From an uncultured Tenacibaculum sp. (GTDB taxonomy: Bacteria > Bacteroidota > Bacteroidia > Flavobacteriales > Flavobacteriaceae), in NCBI GenBank assembly GCA_947498055.1, contig CANMJA010000001.1, positions 1 to 64,000 of the forward strand: a stretch of 64,000 nucleotides of DNA, in the 5' to 3' direction. The number at the start of each line of letters is the position of its first letter. Position 1 is the first letter of the stretch. The notes under the pieces were generated by a model. That model had not been told where the DNA came from. It did not search any database and saw nothing but the letters and a program-made list of their open reading frames with translations. Positions 56,607-64,000 of this stretch are shown here, in pieces. Position numbers and translations under genes: made by a program.

Positions 56607-59498
56607 TTATTTCAGCTTTTTCTTAACAGCTACTTCAATGTAAGCTTCGATCACATCTCCTGCTACAATATCATTGTAGTTTTTAATTTGCAATCCACAA
56701 TCATATCCTTTAGTAACCTCTTTAACATCATCTTTAAAACGTTTTAATGAAGTTAAACCTCCGTCATGAACTACAATTCCTTCTCTAATAATACGAATAT
56801 TTGCATCTCTAGTTATTTTACCATTCATCACCATACAACCTGCAATATTACCAACCTTAGAAATTTTATATACTTCTCTAATTTCTACATTTCCTATAAC
56901 TTCTTCTTTCATTTCAGGAGATAACATTCCTTCCATGGCGTCTTTTAAGTCATTTATTGCATCATAAATTATTGAGTATGTTCTAATATCAACTTCTTCT
57001 CTATCTGCGATTATTCTAGCATTTGATTGAGGACGTACATTAAATCCAATAATAATTGCATTTGATGCCGAAGCTAATAACACATCAGATTCTGTAATAG
57101 CTCCTACTCCTTTATGTAAGATATTTACTTGAATTTCTTCCGTAGATAACTTTTGGAATGAATCTGTAAGTGCTTCTACAGAACCATCCACATCTCCTTT
57201 AAGAATAAGATTTAACTCTTTAAAGTCTCCTAAAGCAATACGACGACCAATTTCATCTAATGTTAATGTTTTTTGAGTTCTTACAGATTGTTCTCTTTGT
57301 AGTTGAGATCGTTTAACAGCAATTTGTTTCGCTTCTCTCTCATCATCAAATACATTAAATTTATCTCCAGCTTGTGGTGCTCCATCTAAACCTAATATAG
57401 AAACTGGTGTTGATGGTCCTGCTACTTTTACTTTATTTCCTCTTTCATCAAACATAGCTCTTACTTTACCACTATGTTTACCTGCTAATAAATAATCTCC
57501 TATTTTTAGAGTTCCTGCTTGTATTAGAATAGTAGAAACATATCCTCTACCTTTATCTAACTGAGCTTCAACAACTGTTCCTACAGCATTTTTATTCGGA
57601 TTTGCTTTTAACTCTAATACTTCAGCTTCTAATAATACTTTTTCTAGTAACTCATCTATACCTAAACCTGTTTTAGCAGAGATATCTTGAGATTGAATAT
57701 TACCACCCCAATCTTCTACTAATAAATTCATAGAAGATAACTGTGTTTTAATATTATCAGGATTTGCGTTTTGTTTATCTACTTTGTTAATTGCAAAAAC
57801 AATTGGTACACCTGCAGCTTGTGCATGTGAAATTGCTTCTTTAGTTTGAGGCATTACATCATCATCTGCCGCTATTACAATAATAACTAAATCTGTTACT
57901 TGAGCTCCACGAGCACGCATTGCTGTAAAGGCTTCGTGACCAGGAGTATCTAAAAATGCTATCTTTTCTCCTCCATCTAAAGTTACACTGTATGCTCCAA
58001 TATGCTGCGTAATACCACCACTTTCACCTGCTATAACATTCGCTTTACGAACATAATCTAGTAACGATGTTTTACCATGATCTACATGCCCCATTACTGT
58101 AATAATTGGTGCTCTTGGTAATAAATCTTCAGGTTTATCTTCAACTTCTTCTATCGATTCTTCAACTTCTGCTCCAACAAATTCAACTTTATAGTTAAAT
58201 TCTTCTGCTACAATTTTAAGAGTTTCAGCATCTAATCGCTGATTCATGGTAACCATCATTCCTAACATCATACATGCAGAGATAATATCAGTTACTGGTT
58301 TATTCATCATTGTAGCAACTTCACTTACTGTAACAAATTCTGTTACTTTAAGTATATTCTCTTGTGCAGCTTGCATTTCAGCTTCTGCCTGTTGACGGTG
58401 TTGATCTCTTTTCTCTCTACGGTACTTAGCTCCTTTACCTTTGTTAGATTTACCTTGTAATTTTTCAAGTGTTTCTCTAACTTGTTTTTGAATTTGTGCT
58501 TCAGTAAGTTCTTCTTTCTTAACCTCTGGTCTTCTAGTTCCTCTACGTTGGTTTCCTCCTCTTCGGTTTCCTCCAGAGCCTCCTCTGTTGTTTCCTCCAG
58601 AACCGCTTCTATTTCCTCCAGTTCCTGTTCCTGGTTTATTTTGAGTTGTTCCTGGTTTTGTTATTCTTCGTCTCTTTCTCTTATCATTAGAATCCTTGTT
58701 CGTTTCTGGTTTCTTCTTCTTTGGTCTTTCAAATTGTTTTAAATCAATTTTCTGACCTGTCATTTTAGGACCGTCTAATTTCTGATATTTTGTCTTTATT
58801 TTTTCAGCATTTTCAGCTGTAACTTCATTTACTGTTTCTTTCTTAACATTTTCTGTTTTTGTTACAGAAGGTTCAGCAGCTTCTGCTTTAGCCTTTTCAA
58901 TGCTAGAAATTACTTTTTTTGTTTCTATTTTCTTTTCTTTTACTATTTCTTCCTTTTTTTCTACTGGCTTAGAAGGTGGTGGAGTTTCTTTAACTGCTTC
59001 AGGCACAGCTTTCACCTCTTCCTTAACTTTAACTTCCTTTATGGTTTCTTTAGCGGCTACAGGAGCAGAAGCTTCTACTTCCTTTTTTACAGGAGCAGGT
59101 TTCTCTTCTTGTTTAGGCTGTTCTTTAACCTGCTTAGATGTATTATCTATATCTATTTTCCCTACAGTTTTTAACTGTAATTTCTTAGCTTTAGCTTTAA
59201 GAACTTCTTGCTTCTTAGCTTCTTCTTCTCGCTTAGCTTCTTGTTCTGCCTCTAATCGTTTACGAATTTCCTCTTTCTCTTTGCGTTTCTCTTCGCTTAC
59301 TTCTTTAGATGCAACTCTCTTAGACTTATCTGTTTGAAAACCGTCAAGAAGCACTTGATATTCTGTATCAGAAATCTTAGTCGTTGGTCTTGCTTCGATT
59401 TCGTGACCATTTTTTGACAAGTGTTCTACTGCTCGGTCTAAAGAAATATTTAATTCCCTTAAAACTCTGTTTAGTCTTAATGTTTTAGCTTCAGCCAT
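56607..59498 (-). CDS. infB: Translation initiation factor IF-2
   Basis: This 963-aa protein has the IF-2 layout: a helical N-terminal domain, a long Lys/Glu/Ala/Pro-rich linker (about 60-340, with a Gly/Arg-rich patch near 285-325) and the GTPase domain from about 465. The GTPase motifs are GHVDHGKT (G1), DTPGHEAF (G3) and NKVDK (G4), and domains II-IV carry the fMet-tRNA binding. It places initiator tRNA on the 30S subunit and promotes subunit joining. It is last in the rimP-nusA-infB operon, with a 98-nt gap after nusA. The long linker is typical of Bacteroidota. Confidence 0.97.
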   Translation of the reverse strand: MAEAKTLRLNRVLRELNISLDRAVEHLSKNGHEIEARPTTKISDTEYQVLLDGFQTDKSKRVASKEVSEEKRKEKEEIRKRLEAEQEAKREEEAKKQEVLKAKAKKLQLKTVGKIDIDNTSKQVKEQPKQEEKPAPVKKEVEASAPVAAKETIKEVKVKEEVKAVPEAVKETPPPSKPVEKKEEIVKEKKIETKKVISSIEKAKAEAAEPSVTKTENVKKETVNEVTAENAEKIKTKYQKLDGPKMTGQKIDLKQFERPKKKKPETNKDSNDKRKRRRITKPGTTQNKPGTGTGGNRSGSGGNNRGGSGGNRRGGNQRRGTRRPEVKKEELTEAQIQKQVRETLEKLQGKSNKGKGAKYRREKRDQHRQQAEAEMQAAQENILKVTEFVTVSEVATMMNKPVTDIISACMMLGMMVTMNQRLDAETLKIVAEEFNYKVEFVGAEVEESIEEVEDKPEDLLPRAPIITVMGHVDHGKTSLLDYVRKANVIAGESGGITQHIGAYSVTLDGGEKIAFLDTPGHEAFTAMRARGAQVTDLVIIVIAADDDVMPQTKEAISHAQAAGVPIVFAINKVDKQNANPDNIKTQLSSMNLLVEDWGGNIQSQDISAKTGLGIDELLEKVLLEAEVLELKANPNKNAVGTVVEAQLDKGRGYVSTILIQAGTLKIGDYLLAGKHSGKVRAMFDERGNKVKVAGPSTPVSILGLDGAPQAGDKFNVFDDEREAKQIAVKRSQLQREQSVRTQKTLTLDEIGRRIALGDFKELNLILKGDVDGSVEALTDSFQKLSTEEIQVNILHKGVGAITESDVLLASASNAIIIGFNVRPQSNARIIADREEVDIRTYSIIYDAINDLKDAMEGMLSPEMKEEVIGNVEIREVYKISKVGNIAGCMVMNGKITRDANIRIIREGIVVHDGGLTSLKRFKDDVKEVTKGYDCGLQIKNYNDIVAGDVIEAYIEVAVKKKLK

Positions 59499-59596
59499 AA
59501 ATAGTTATTATACTTACTTTTATTATAAATAAGTTTGCCTGTAAACTTATTTAAATTACGATTTTTAAAAAAAGGTATCGAAAACCTCTATACTTA

Positions 59597-60853
59597 TTAC
59601 TCTTCGAATTCTTCTCTTAGAATTCGCTGAACGTCAATAATTGTTTCTTCTTCTAAATCTGTTCTTTTAACAAGCTCAGAAATATCTTTGTCTAGTACAC
59701 TTTTTGCTGTATCTAAACCTATTTTCTTGAATTCTTCAATAACCCAAGCTTCTATTTCATCTGAGAATTCTGTTAACTCAACATCTTCTTCTTCAAGTCC
59801 TTCTCGTTGAACGTCTATTTCATATCCTGTTAATTGACTTGCTAATCGGATATTAACTCCCGATCTACCAATTGCTTTAGATACTTCTTCTGGTTTTAAC
59901 AACACATTTACACGTCCTTTTTTACCATTTTTCTCTTCTTCAAACTTTTCAATCTTAACAGAAGTTACTTTTGCTGGGCTTAACGCTCTAGCGATAAATA
60001 ATTGTTCGTTTTTAGTGTAATTAATAACGTCAATATTTTCATTACCTAATTCACGAACTATACCATGAATACGAGATCCTTTTACTCCTACACAAGCTCC
60101 TACCGGATCTATTCTATCATCATAAGAATCTACAGCTATTTTTGCTTTATCTCCTGGTATTCTTGCTACTCCTTCAATCGTGATTAACCCATCAAATACT
60201 TCTGGTATTTCTTGTTCAAATAATTTAACAAGAAAACTAGGTGCTGTTCTAGAAAGAACTATAGATGGTTTATTACCTCTTAATTCTACTTTTTTAATTA
60301 CTCCTCTAACAGAATCTCCTTTTCTAAAGAAATCAGAACGAATTTGCTCTGTTTTAGGTAACACTATTTCATTTCCTTCGTCATCTAACAGAATGACTGC
60401 ATTATGGCGAATATGATGAACTTCTGCACTATAAATTTCTCCTTCTAAGTCTTTAAACTGTTTAAATACATTGGTACTATCATGCTCATGTATTTTAGAA
60501 ATTAAATTTTGACGTAGAGCTAAGATAGATCTTCTTCCTAAGTCGATTAATTTCACTTCTTCTGAAACGTCTTCTCCTATTTCAAAATCAGGTTCAATTT
60601 TCCTTGCTTCTAAAAGTTCTATTTCTTCATTATCATCTTCAGACATACCATCAGCCACAACAACTCTATTTCTCCAAATCTCTAAATCTCCCTTATCTGG
60701 GTTTATAATAATATCAAAATTATCATCTGAACCGTATTTACGTTTCAATGCGGAACGAAAGACTTCTTCTAAAATAGACATTAATGTTACTCTGTCTATA
60801 CTCTTATTGTCTTTGAAATCTGAAAATGATTCAATTAATGCAATGTTCTCCAT
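59597..60853 (-). CDS. nusA: Transcription termination/antitermination factor NusA
   Basis: A 418-aa protein: N-terminal RNA polymerase-binding domain (about 1-125), S1 domain (about 135-205) and two KH domains (about 230-345, with GACVGVKGSRIHGIV and GRSGVNIRLAS). The C-terminal acidic end is short, without the extra AR repeats of E. coli. It binds the nascent RNA and polymerase and modulates pausing, termination and antitermination. It follows rimP by 10 nt. The upstream leader hairpin suggests that the operon may respond to NusA levels (see separate feature). Confidence 0.97.
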   Translation of the reverse strand: MENIALIESFSDFKDNKSIDRVTLMSILEEVFRSALKRKYGSDDNFDIIINPDKGDLEIWRNRVVVADGMSEDDNEEIELLEARKIEPDFEIGEDVSEEVKLIDLGRRSILALRQNLISKIHEHDSTNVFKQFKDLEGEIYSAEVHHIRHNAVILLDDEGNEIVLPKTEQIRSDFFRKGDSVRGVIKKVELRGNKPSIVLSRTAPSFLVKLFEQEIPEVFDGLITIEGVARIPGDKAKIAVDSYDDRIDPVGACVGVKGSRIHGIVRELGNENIDVINYTKNEQLFIARALSPAKVTSVKIEKFEEEKNGKKGRVNVLLKPEEVSKAIGRSGVNIRLASQLTGYEIDVQREGLEEEDVELTEFSDEIEAWVIEEFKKIGLDTAKSVLDKDISELVKRTDLEEETIIDVQRILREEFEE

Positions 60854-60863
60854 TTTCTTTCTG

Positions 60864-61325
60864 TTAAAAAATAATCTTCACTTTTGCTTCTTTAATGTCT
60901 TTATAAGGTATTGTTACTGTTTTTTCTACAGTATGTTTCCCTTTCCCTATAGGTTTCGGCTCTCTTGTCTTCCAATGTAAGGAAATTGTTTCATTTGTTA
61001 CTTCAGACAAAACTCCTTCAAACTCTTCAGTTTCCGTTTTAACCTTTAATGTTCTTGTTATATTTTTATTATACTGACGCTTCACTTTTAAAGATTCAGA
61101 GATATCTGGAGTTGTTACTTCCAAAGAAAAGTCTTCTGATTCTCTATCTAAGTTATGTTCAATATTTCTACTTATTCTCACGCATTCACTTAAAGGAACA
61201 CCAGAATCTCCATCTACTACTACTTTAATCTTATTGTTAGCAAGGAAACTTAAATCAATTAAAAATAATGATTCGTTCTCACTTAAGGCTTCCTGTAATA
61301 ATTCGTTTACTTTATTTTGATCCAT
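60864..61325 (-). CDS. rimP: Ribosome maturation factor RimP
   Basis: This 153-aa protein begins MDQNKVNELLQEAL. It has the RimP N-terminal alpha/beta domain, containing VVDGDSGVPLSECVRISRNIE, and a C-terminal Sm-like barrel. It assists 30S assembly. The start at 61325 is chosen because the frame from 61367 would translate through the leader hairpin and add 14 residues not found in the family. A promoter lies about 65 nt upstream. It is the first gene of the rimP-nusA-infB operon, an order shared widely among bacteria. Confidence 0.92.
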   Translation of the reverse strand: MDQNKVNELLQEALSENESLFLIDLSFLANNKIKVVVDGDSGVPLSECVRISRNIEHNLDRESEDFSLEVTTPDISESLKVKRQYNKNITRTLKVKTETEEFEGVLSEVTNETISLHWKTREPKPIGKGKHTVEKTVTIPYKDIKEAKVKIIF

Positions 61326-61332
61326 TTTAGAT

Positions 61333-61360
61333 ATAAAAAGAGGGGACTTTTGGTCCCCTT
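61333..61360 (-). promoter_or_regulatory. Terminator-like leader hairpin (attenuator candidate) of rimP-nusA-infB
   Basis: On the minus strand, AGGGGAC, loop CAAAA, GTCCCCT (61341-61359) is followed by CTTTTTATAT. This is a strong GC stem with a U-run, sited between the promoter (61389-61420) and the RimP start (61325). In this position it would terminate transcription before rimP unless bypassed. Because NusA itself acts on terminators, autoregulation by attenuation is a natural reading; this is inference. Confidence 0.7.
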
Positions 61361-61388
61361 CATTCATCTTTTATTGAGAAATTCTGTG

Positions 61389-61420
61389 CAAATATACTAA
61401 CTTATTTAATACGAAACAAA
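61389..61420 (-). promoter_or_regulatory. Promoter of rimP-nusA-infB
   Basis: On the minus strand TTTG (61417-61420), a 20-nt spacer and TATATTTG (61389-61396) match the Bacteroidota consensus TTTG-N(17-23)-TAnnTTTG. The transcript would start near 61382, giving a leader of about 57 nt that contains the hairpin. Confidence 0.8.
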
Positions 61421-61552
61421 TGAATCTACATTAGAGTTTTCTAACTTCTTTCTACCAAAAAAACAAGGAATTAAATTATTCTTAAAAAGGCATTTACATT
61501 AATTATAAATAAAAATAAAAACTTATTTTAGCTTTACACAAAATTGAAAACT

Positions 61553-62146
61553 ATGATTATATTATTAGATAATGGCCATGGAGGCTTAATTAATGGCAAA
61601 TATCAAACTAAAGGAAAAAGAAAAGATTGGGGAAAAGATGGTGTTATTTATGAAGGAGAATTTAACAGAGCAATTGTTTCTGGAATAATTGAAGAATTAA
61701 CCAAATTAAACATTCCATATGTTAACATTGCTCCTGAGTATAGAGACGTTAGATTAGAAACCAGAGTAAATAGAGCTAACAAATACCCAAAAACCTCTTC
61801 TTTTTATTTAAGTGTTCATTCAAATGCTGGCGGTGGCCATGGTAGTGAAATATTCACTTCTCCTGGGGATACTAAAAGCGATAAAATTGCAACTATATTT
61901 GGACAAGAATTCAAAAAAGAATTTCCTAACAATAAATTAAGAACAGATTTTAGTGATGGTGATTTAGATAAAGAAAGAAGGTTTTATGTACTTACTAAGA
62001 CTAAAATGCCTGCTGTGTTAACGGAAAGTTTTTTTATGGACAACCTTGAAGAGTTTAGATCTATTTTAAACACAAAAGAGGGACGACAAAAAATTATTAA
62101 TTATCATGTAAAAGCTATAATAAGGATTCAAAAAGAACTTTTCTAA
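61553..62146 (+). CDS. N-acetylmuramoyl-L-alanine amidase (Amidase_3), no signal peptide
   Basis: A 197-aa protein starting MIILLDNGHGG. It holds the Amidase_3 zinc ligands: His in DNGHGG (near 9), Glu in YEGEFN (about 34) and His in SVHSNAGGG (about 90). The catalytic Glu is in TESFFMDN. The family cleaves the bond between MurNAc and L-Ala in peptidoglycan. The ATG at 61553 is used; the frame from TTG at 61544 adds only three residues. Unlike housekeeping AmiC-type enzymes it has no signal peptide, AMIN domain or SPOR domain. That is more like phage endolysins or amidases exported by other means. Neighbours are not phage genes. Confidence 0.88.
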   Translation: MIILLDNGHGGLINGKYQTKGKRKDWGKDGVIYEGEFNRAIVSGIIEELTKLNIPYVNIAPEYRDVRLETRVNRANKYPKTSSFYLSVHSNAGGGHGSEIFTSPGDTKSDKIATIFGQEFKKEFPNNKLRTDFSDGDLDKERRFYVLTKTKMPAVLTESFFMDNLEEFRSILNTKEGRQKIINYHVKAIIRIQKELF

Positions 62147-62212
62147 ACTGCATACACTATTCGAGTAATCTTTATTAACTATCATTATAATGGTAATACG
62201 ATAAAAAACAAA

Positions 62213-62244
62213 AACTTCGAGATTAAAATCTCGAAGTTTTTTTT
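62213..62244. terminator. Bidirectional terminator between amidase and tRNA-Gln
   Basis: CTTCGAGAT (62215-62223) pairs with ATCTCGAAG (62228-62236) around TAAA, with A-run upstream and T8 downstream (62237-62244). It serves the amidase gene on the plus strand and the tRNA on the minus strand. Confidence 0.88.
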
Positions 62245-62245
62245 G

Positions 62246-62316
62246 TTGGCCTACAAGGACTCGAACCTTGAATATCGGTACCAAAAACCGGTGTGTTACC
62301 ATTACACCATAGGCCA
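62246..62316 (-). tRNA. tRNA-Gln (anticodon TTG)
   Basis: Read on the minus strand, acceptor TGGCCTA / TAGGCCA with discriminator A, D-arm GTGT/ACAC, anticodon loop TTTTGGT with anticodon TTG, and T-arm CAAGG-TTCGAGT-CCTTG are all present. Total is 71 nt and CCA is not encoded. The outermost anticodon-stem pair (27-43) is C-A, a mismatch. TTG reads CAA glutamine codons. Confidence 0.95.
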
Positions 62317-62334
62317 ATAGCTCTATTGCGGGTG

Positions 62335-62365
62335 CAAATTTAGAACTTTTTTACATACATCCAAA
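62335..62365 (-). promoter_or_regulatory. Promoter of tRNA-Gln
   Basis: On the minus strand TTTG (62362-62365), 19 nt and TAAATTTG (62335-62342) match the Bacteroidota promoter consensus, about 19 nt upstream of the tRNA 5' end. Confidence 0.75.
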
Positions 62366-62517
62366 ACTTTTTTTCGTTTTTTTTATTTTAACAAAACTTT
62401 ACCTAACCTAATCAGTGTATATTTTAACTTTGTGAATAGAAATAAACATTATTTTACATAACCTTTTTTGCTTAAAATATTTAGTACATTCGCATTGATT
62501 TTTTGGACATAACTATT

Positions 62518-64000
62518 ATGAAAGACTTTAGCTACAAAAAGTGGAATATTATTCTTGGATGGTTTTCATTCACCGTTGCTCTTATTACTTATACTTTAAC
62601 TCTAGAACCAACCGTAAGCTTTTGGGATTGTGGAGAATACATTTCTACAGCAGTTAATTTAGAAGTAGGGCATCCTCCTGGCGCACCTCTTTTTCAAATG
62701 CTAGGAGCTTTCTTTGCTATGTTTACTAATGATCCCAGTCAATGGGCTAAAATGGTAAACTTTATGTCTGGTCTTGCTAGTGCTTTTACTATTTTATTCA
62801 TGTTTTGGACTATTACTGATCTAGCTAAAAGAGTAATTTTAAAAGAAAGATCTTTAGACATAGGAGAAAAAATTGCTATATTAGGCAGTGGTTTAGTTGG
62901 CTCTTTAGCTTATACGTTTTCTGATAGTTTTTGGTTTAGCGCTGTAGAAGGGGAAGTATATGCTATGTCTTCTTTTTTAATGGCTTTATTATTTTGGCTT
63001 GGTTTACGTTGGGAAAACGAAATGTTCGAATCTAGAGGTAATAAATGGTTATTACTAATTAGCTTTGTTGTTGGTTTATCTTTTGGTGTTCACATATTAT
63101 CTTTATTAGTAATTCCAGCTATTGTAATGCTATATTACTTTAAGAATTACCAAGAAAAAACCATTAAAACAACTGCTATTGCTACTGTTGTTTCTGTTTT
63201 AGTACTTGCTTTTGTTTTTAAATTTTTATTTCCTTTTACATTAAAGTTTTTTAGTGTTTCAGAGTTGTTCTTTATCAATTCTATTGGTTTACCTTATAAT
63301 TCTGGATCTATTATTGCAGGACTTATTTTAATTGCTCTTTTCTTTTTTGGTTTAAAATACACTAGAAAAAAACAATTAATTATTGCTAATACTGCTATAC
63401 TATCTGTTTTATTTATAATGTTAGGGTTTTCTTGTTGGCTAATGTTACCTATTAGAGCCAATGCAGATACTATTGTAAACGAGAACAATCCATCAAGTGC
63501 TAGAGAATTATTGGCTTATTACAATCGTGAACAATATGGAGACGCTAATGTATTTTACGATAACTACTATTCTTTTGCTTTTAAACGTGAACAAAAAACT
63601 ACAAGAAACTCTGATGGAGAATTGGTTAATGTATATAAAGATGATAAGCCTAAATATGAGAAAATTAATGGGAAATATGAAATTGTAAATCAATACAAAA
63701 ACGTAATTCCTGAATGGTCTGATAAACATAAAGGTTTTATTCCTAGAATGGTAGATCCTGGAGCAGAACAATATTATAAACAAATAGCAGGCATTCCTTT
63801 AAAAAGTAAAAAAAGACCTTCTTTTATTGAAAACACACGGTTTATGATTAGCTATCAATTTGGCTATATGTATGGGCGTTATTTTATGTGGAATTTTGTG
63901 GGTCGTCAAAACGATGTACAAGGTCATTTAGACAACAATGGAAATTGGCTAAGCGGTGTTAAAGCTATAGATGAGATTTTTTTAGGATCACAAGAAAAAT
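62518..64000 (+). CDS. DUF2723 membrane protein, 5' part (cut by window end)
   Basis: The reading frame stays open from ATG 62518 to the window end, giving 494 complete codons. It begins with a hydrophobic segment, then TLEPTVSFWDCGEYISTA, the signature of the DUF2723 family. That family is made of large polytopic proteins related to GT-C glycosyltransferases (protein O-mannosyltransferase-like) found widely in Bacteroidota. The Asp in FWDCGE is where GT-C enzymes place the catalytic acidic residue on the first external loop. About ten helices are seen to residue 320, followed by a soluble region. Family proteins are about 1000 aa, so roughly half is missing. The substrate is unknown; lipid-linked sugar transfer to exported proteins is a reasonable inference. 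Confidence 0.9.
   Translation, partial: MKDFSYKKWNIILGWFSFTVALITYTLTLEPTVSFWDCGEYISTAVNLEVGHPPGAPLFQMLGAFFAMFTNDPSQWAKMVNFMSGLASAFTILFMFWTITDLAKRVILKERSLDIGEKIAILGSGLVGSLAYTFSDSFWFSAVEGEVYAMSSFLMALLFWLGLRWENEMFESRGNKWLLLISFVVGLSFGVHILSLLVIPAIVMLYYFKNYQEKTIKTTAIATVVSVLVLAFVFKFLFPFTLKFFSVSELFFINSIGLPYNSGSIIAGLILIALFFFGLKYTRKKQLIIANTAILSVLFIMLGFSCWLMLPIRANADTIVNENNPSSARELLAYYNREQYGDANVFYDNYYSFAFKREQKTTRNSDGELVNVYKDDKPKYEKINGKYEIVNQYKNVIPEWSDKHKGFIPRMVDPGAEQYYKQIAGIPLKSKKRPSFIENTRFMISYQFGYMYGRYFMWNFVGRQNDVQGHLDNNGNWLSGVKAIDEIFLGSQEK

Noticed and set aside
58900..59337. 145-aa plus-strand ORF antisense to infB
   Set aside because: It is the reverse of the Lys/Glu-rich IF-2 linker; low complexity (Ser/Phe rich), no ribosome-binding context and no family resemblance.
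62066..62317. 83-aa minus-strand ORF
   Set aside because: It covers the tRNA-Gln gene and terminator and is antisense to the end of the amidase gene.

Overview
This is a chromosomal window from a low-GC member of the Bacteroidota, most likely a marine Flavobacteriaceae (Tenacibaculum/Polaribacter-like; the genus is inferred). The evidence is Bacteroidota-type promoters (TTG, about 19-20 nt, TAnnTTTG), a TPP riboswitch ahead of a TonB-dependent receptor, an alternative complex III plus cytochrome c oxidase operon, bacillithiol deacetylase BshB1, SprB/PKD/FN3 surface proteins, a type 9 secretion (T9SS) C-terminal sorting domain, and a TANFOR-type giant protein.

Left part (1-11.1 kb): an 8-bp tandem repeat, a lipoprotein, then a compact plus-strand set: thiamine-binding YkoF-like protein, PnuC/PnuT vitamin transporter, NadR-like kinase and ArfB-type ribosome rescue hydrolase. 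These face minus-strand bshB1, a TerB-like gene and a three-gene biotin-dependent acyl-CoA carboxylase operon (carrier, biotin carboxylase, carboxyltransferase). A TPP riboswitch with a clear promoter then controls a TonB-dependent receptor that probably imports thiamine.

Middle part (11.1-28.3 kb, minus strand): ruvB, a SulP transporter, a CstB-like persulfide dioxygenase/rhodanese fusion and a rhodanese lipoprotein form one operon. A small orphan double-glycine-leader peptide follows. Next comes the respiratory operon actA-B-C-D-E-F-coxB-coxA, with an unusually large His-rich insertion in ActF. A plus-strand group (28.3-31.9 kb) holds a SPOR-domain protein, a membrane protein, an FG-GAP/ASPIC repeat protein and two small cysteine-motif proteins.

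Right part: 31.9-56.2 kb is a tight six-gene minus-strand operon of about 24 kb of exported proteins. In order of transcription these are a 1583-aa beta-rich protein, an FN3 protein, a 1698-aa SprB-repeat protein with a T9SS sorting tail, a PKD lipoprotein, a 2808-aa TANFOR protein with protease-like and toxin-like modules, and an outer-membrane barrel. I consider this the best candidate for an undescribed system: a surface or secreted effector apparatus. It is followed by rimP-nusA-infB (minus strand), whose leader carries a terminator-like hairpin directly after a near-ideal promoter, then a signal-less amidase, tRNA-Gln(TTG), and the 5' part of a DUF2723 membrane protein cut by the window edge.
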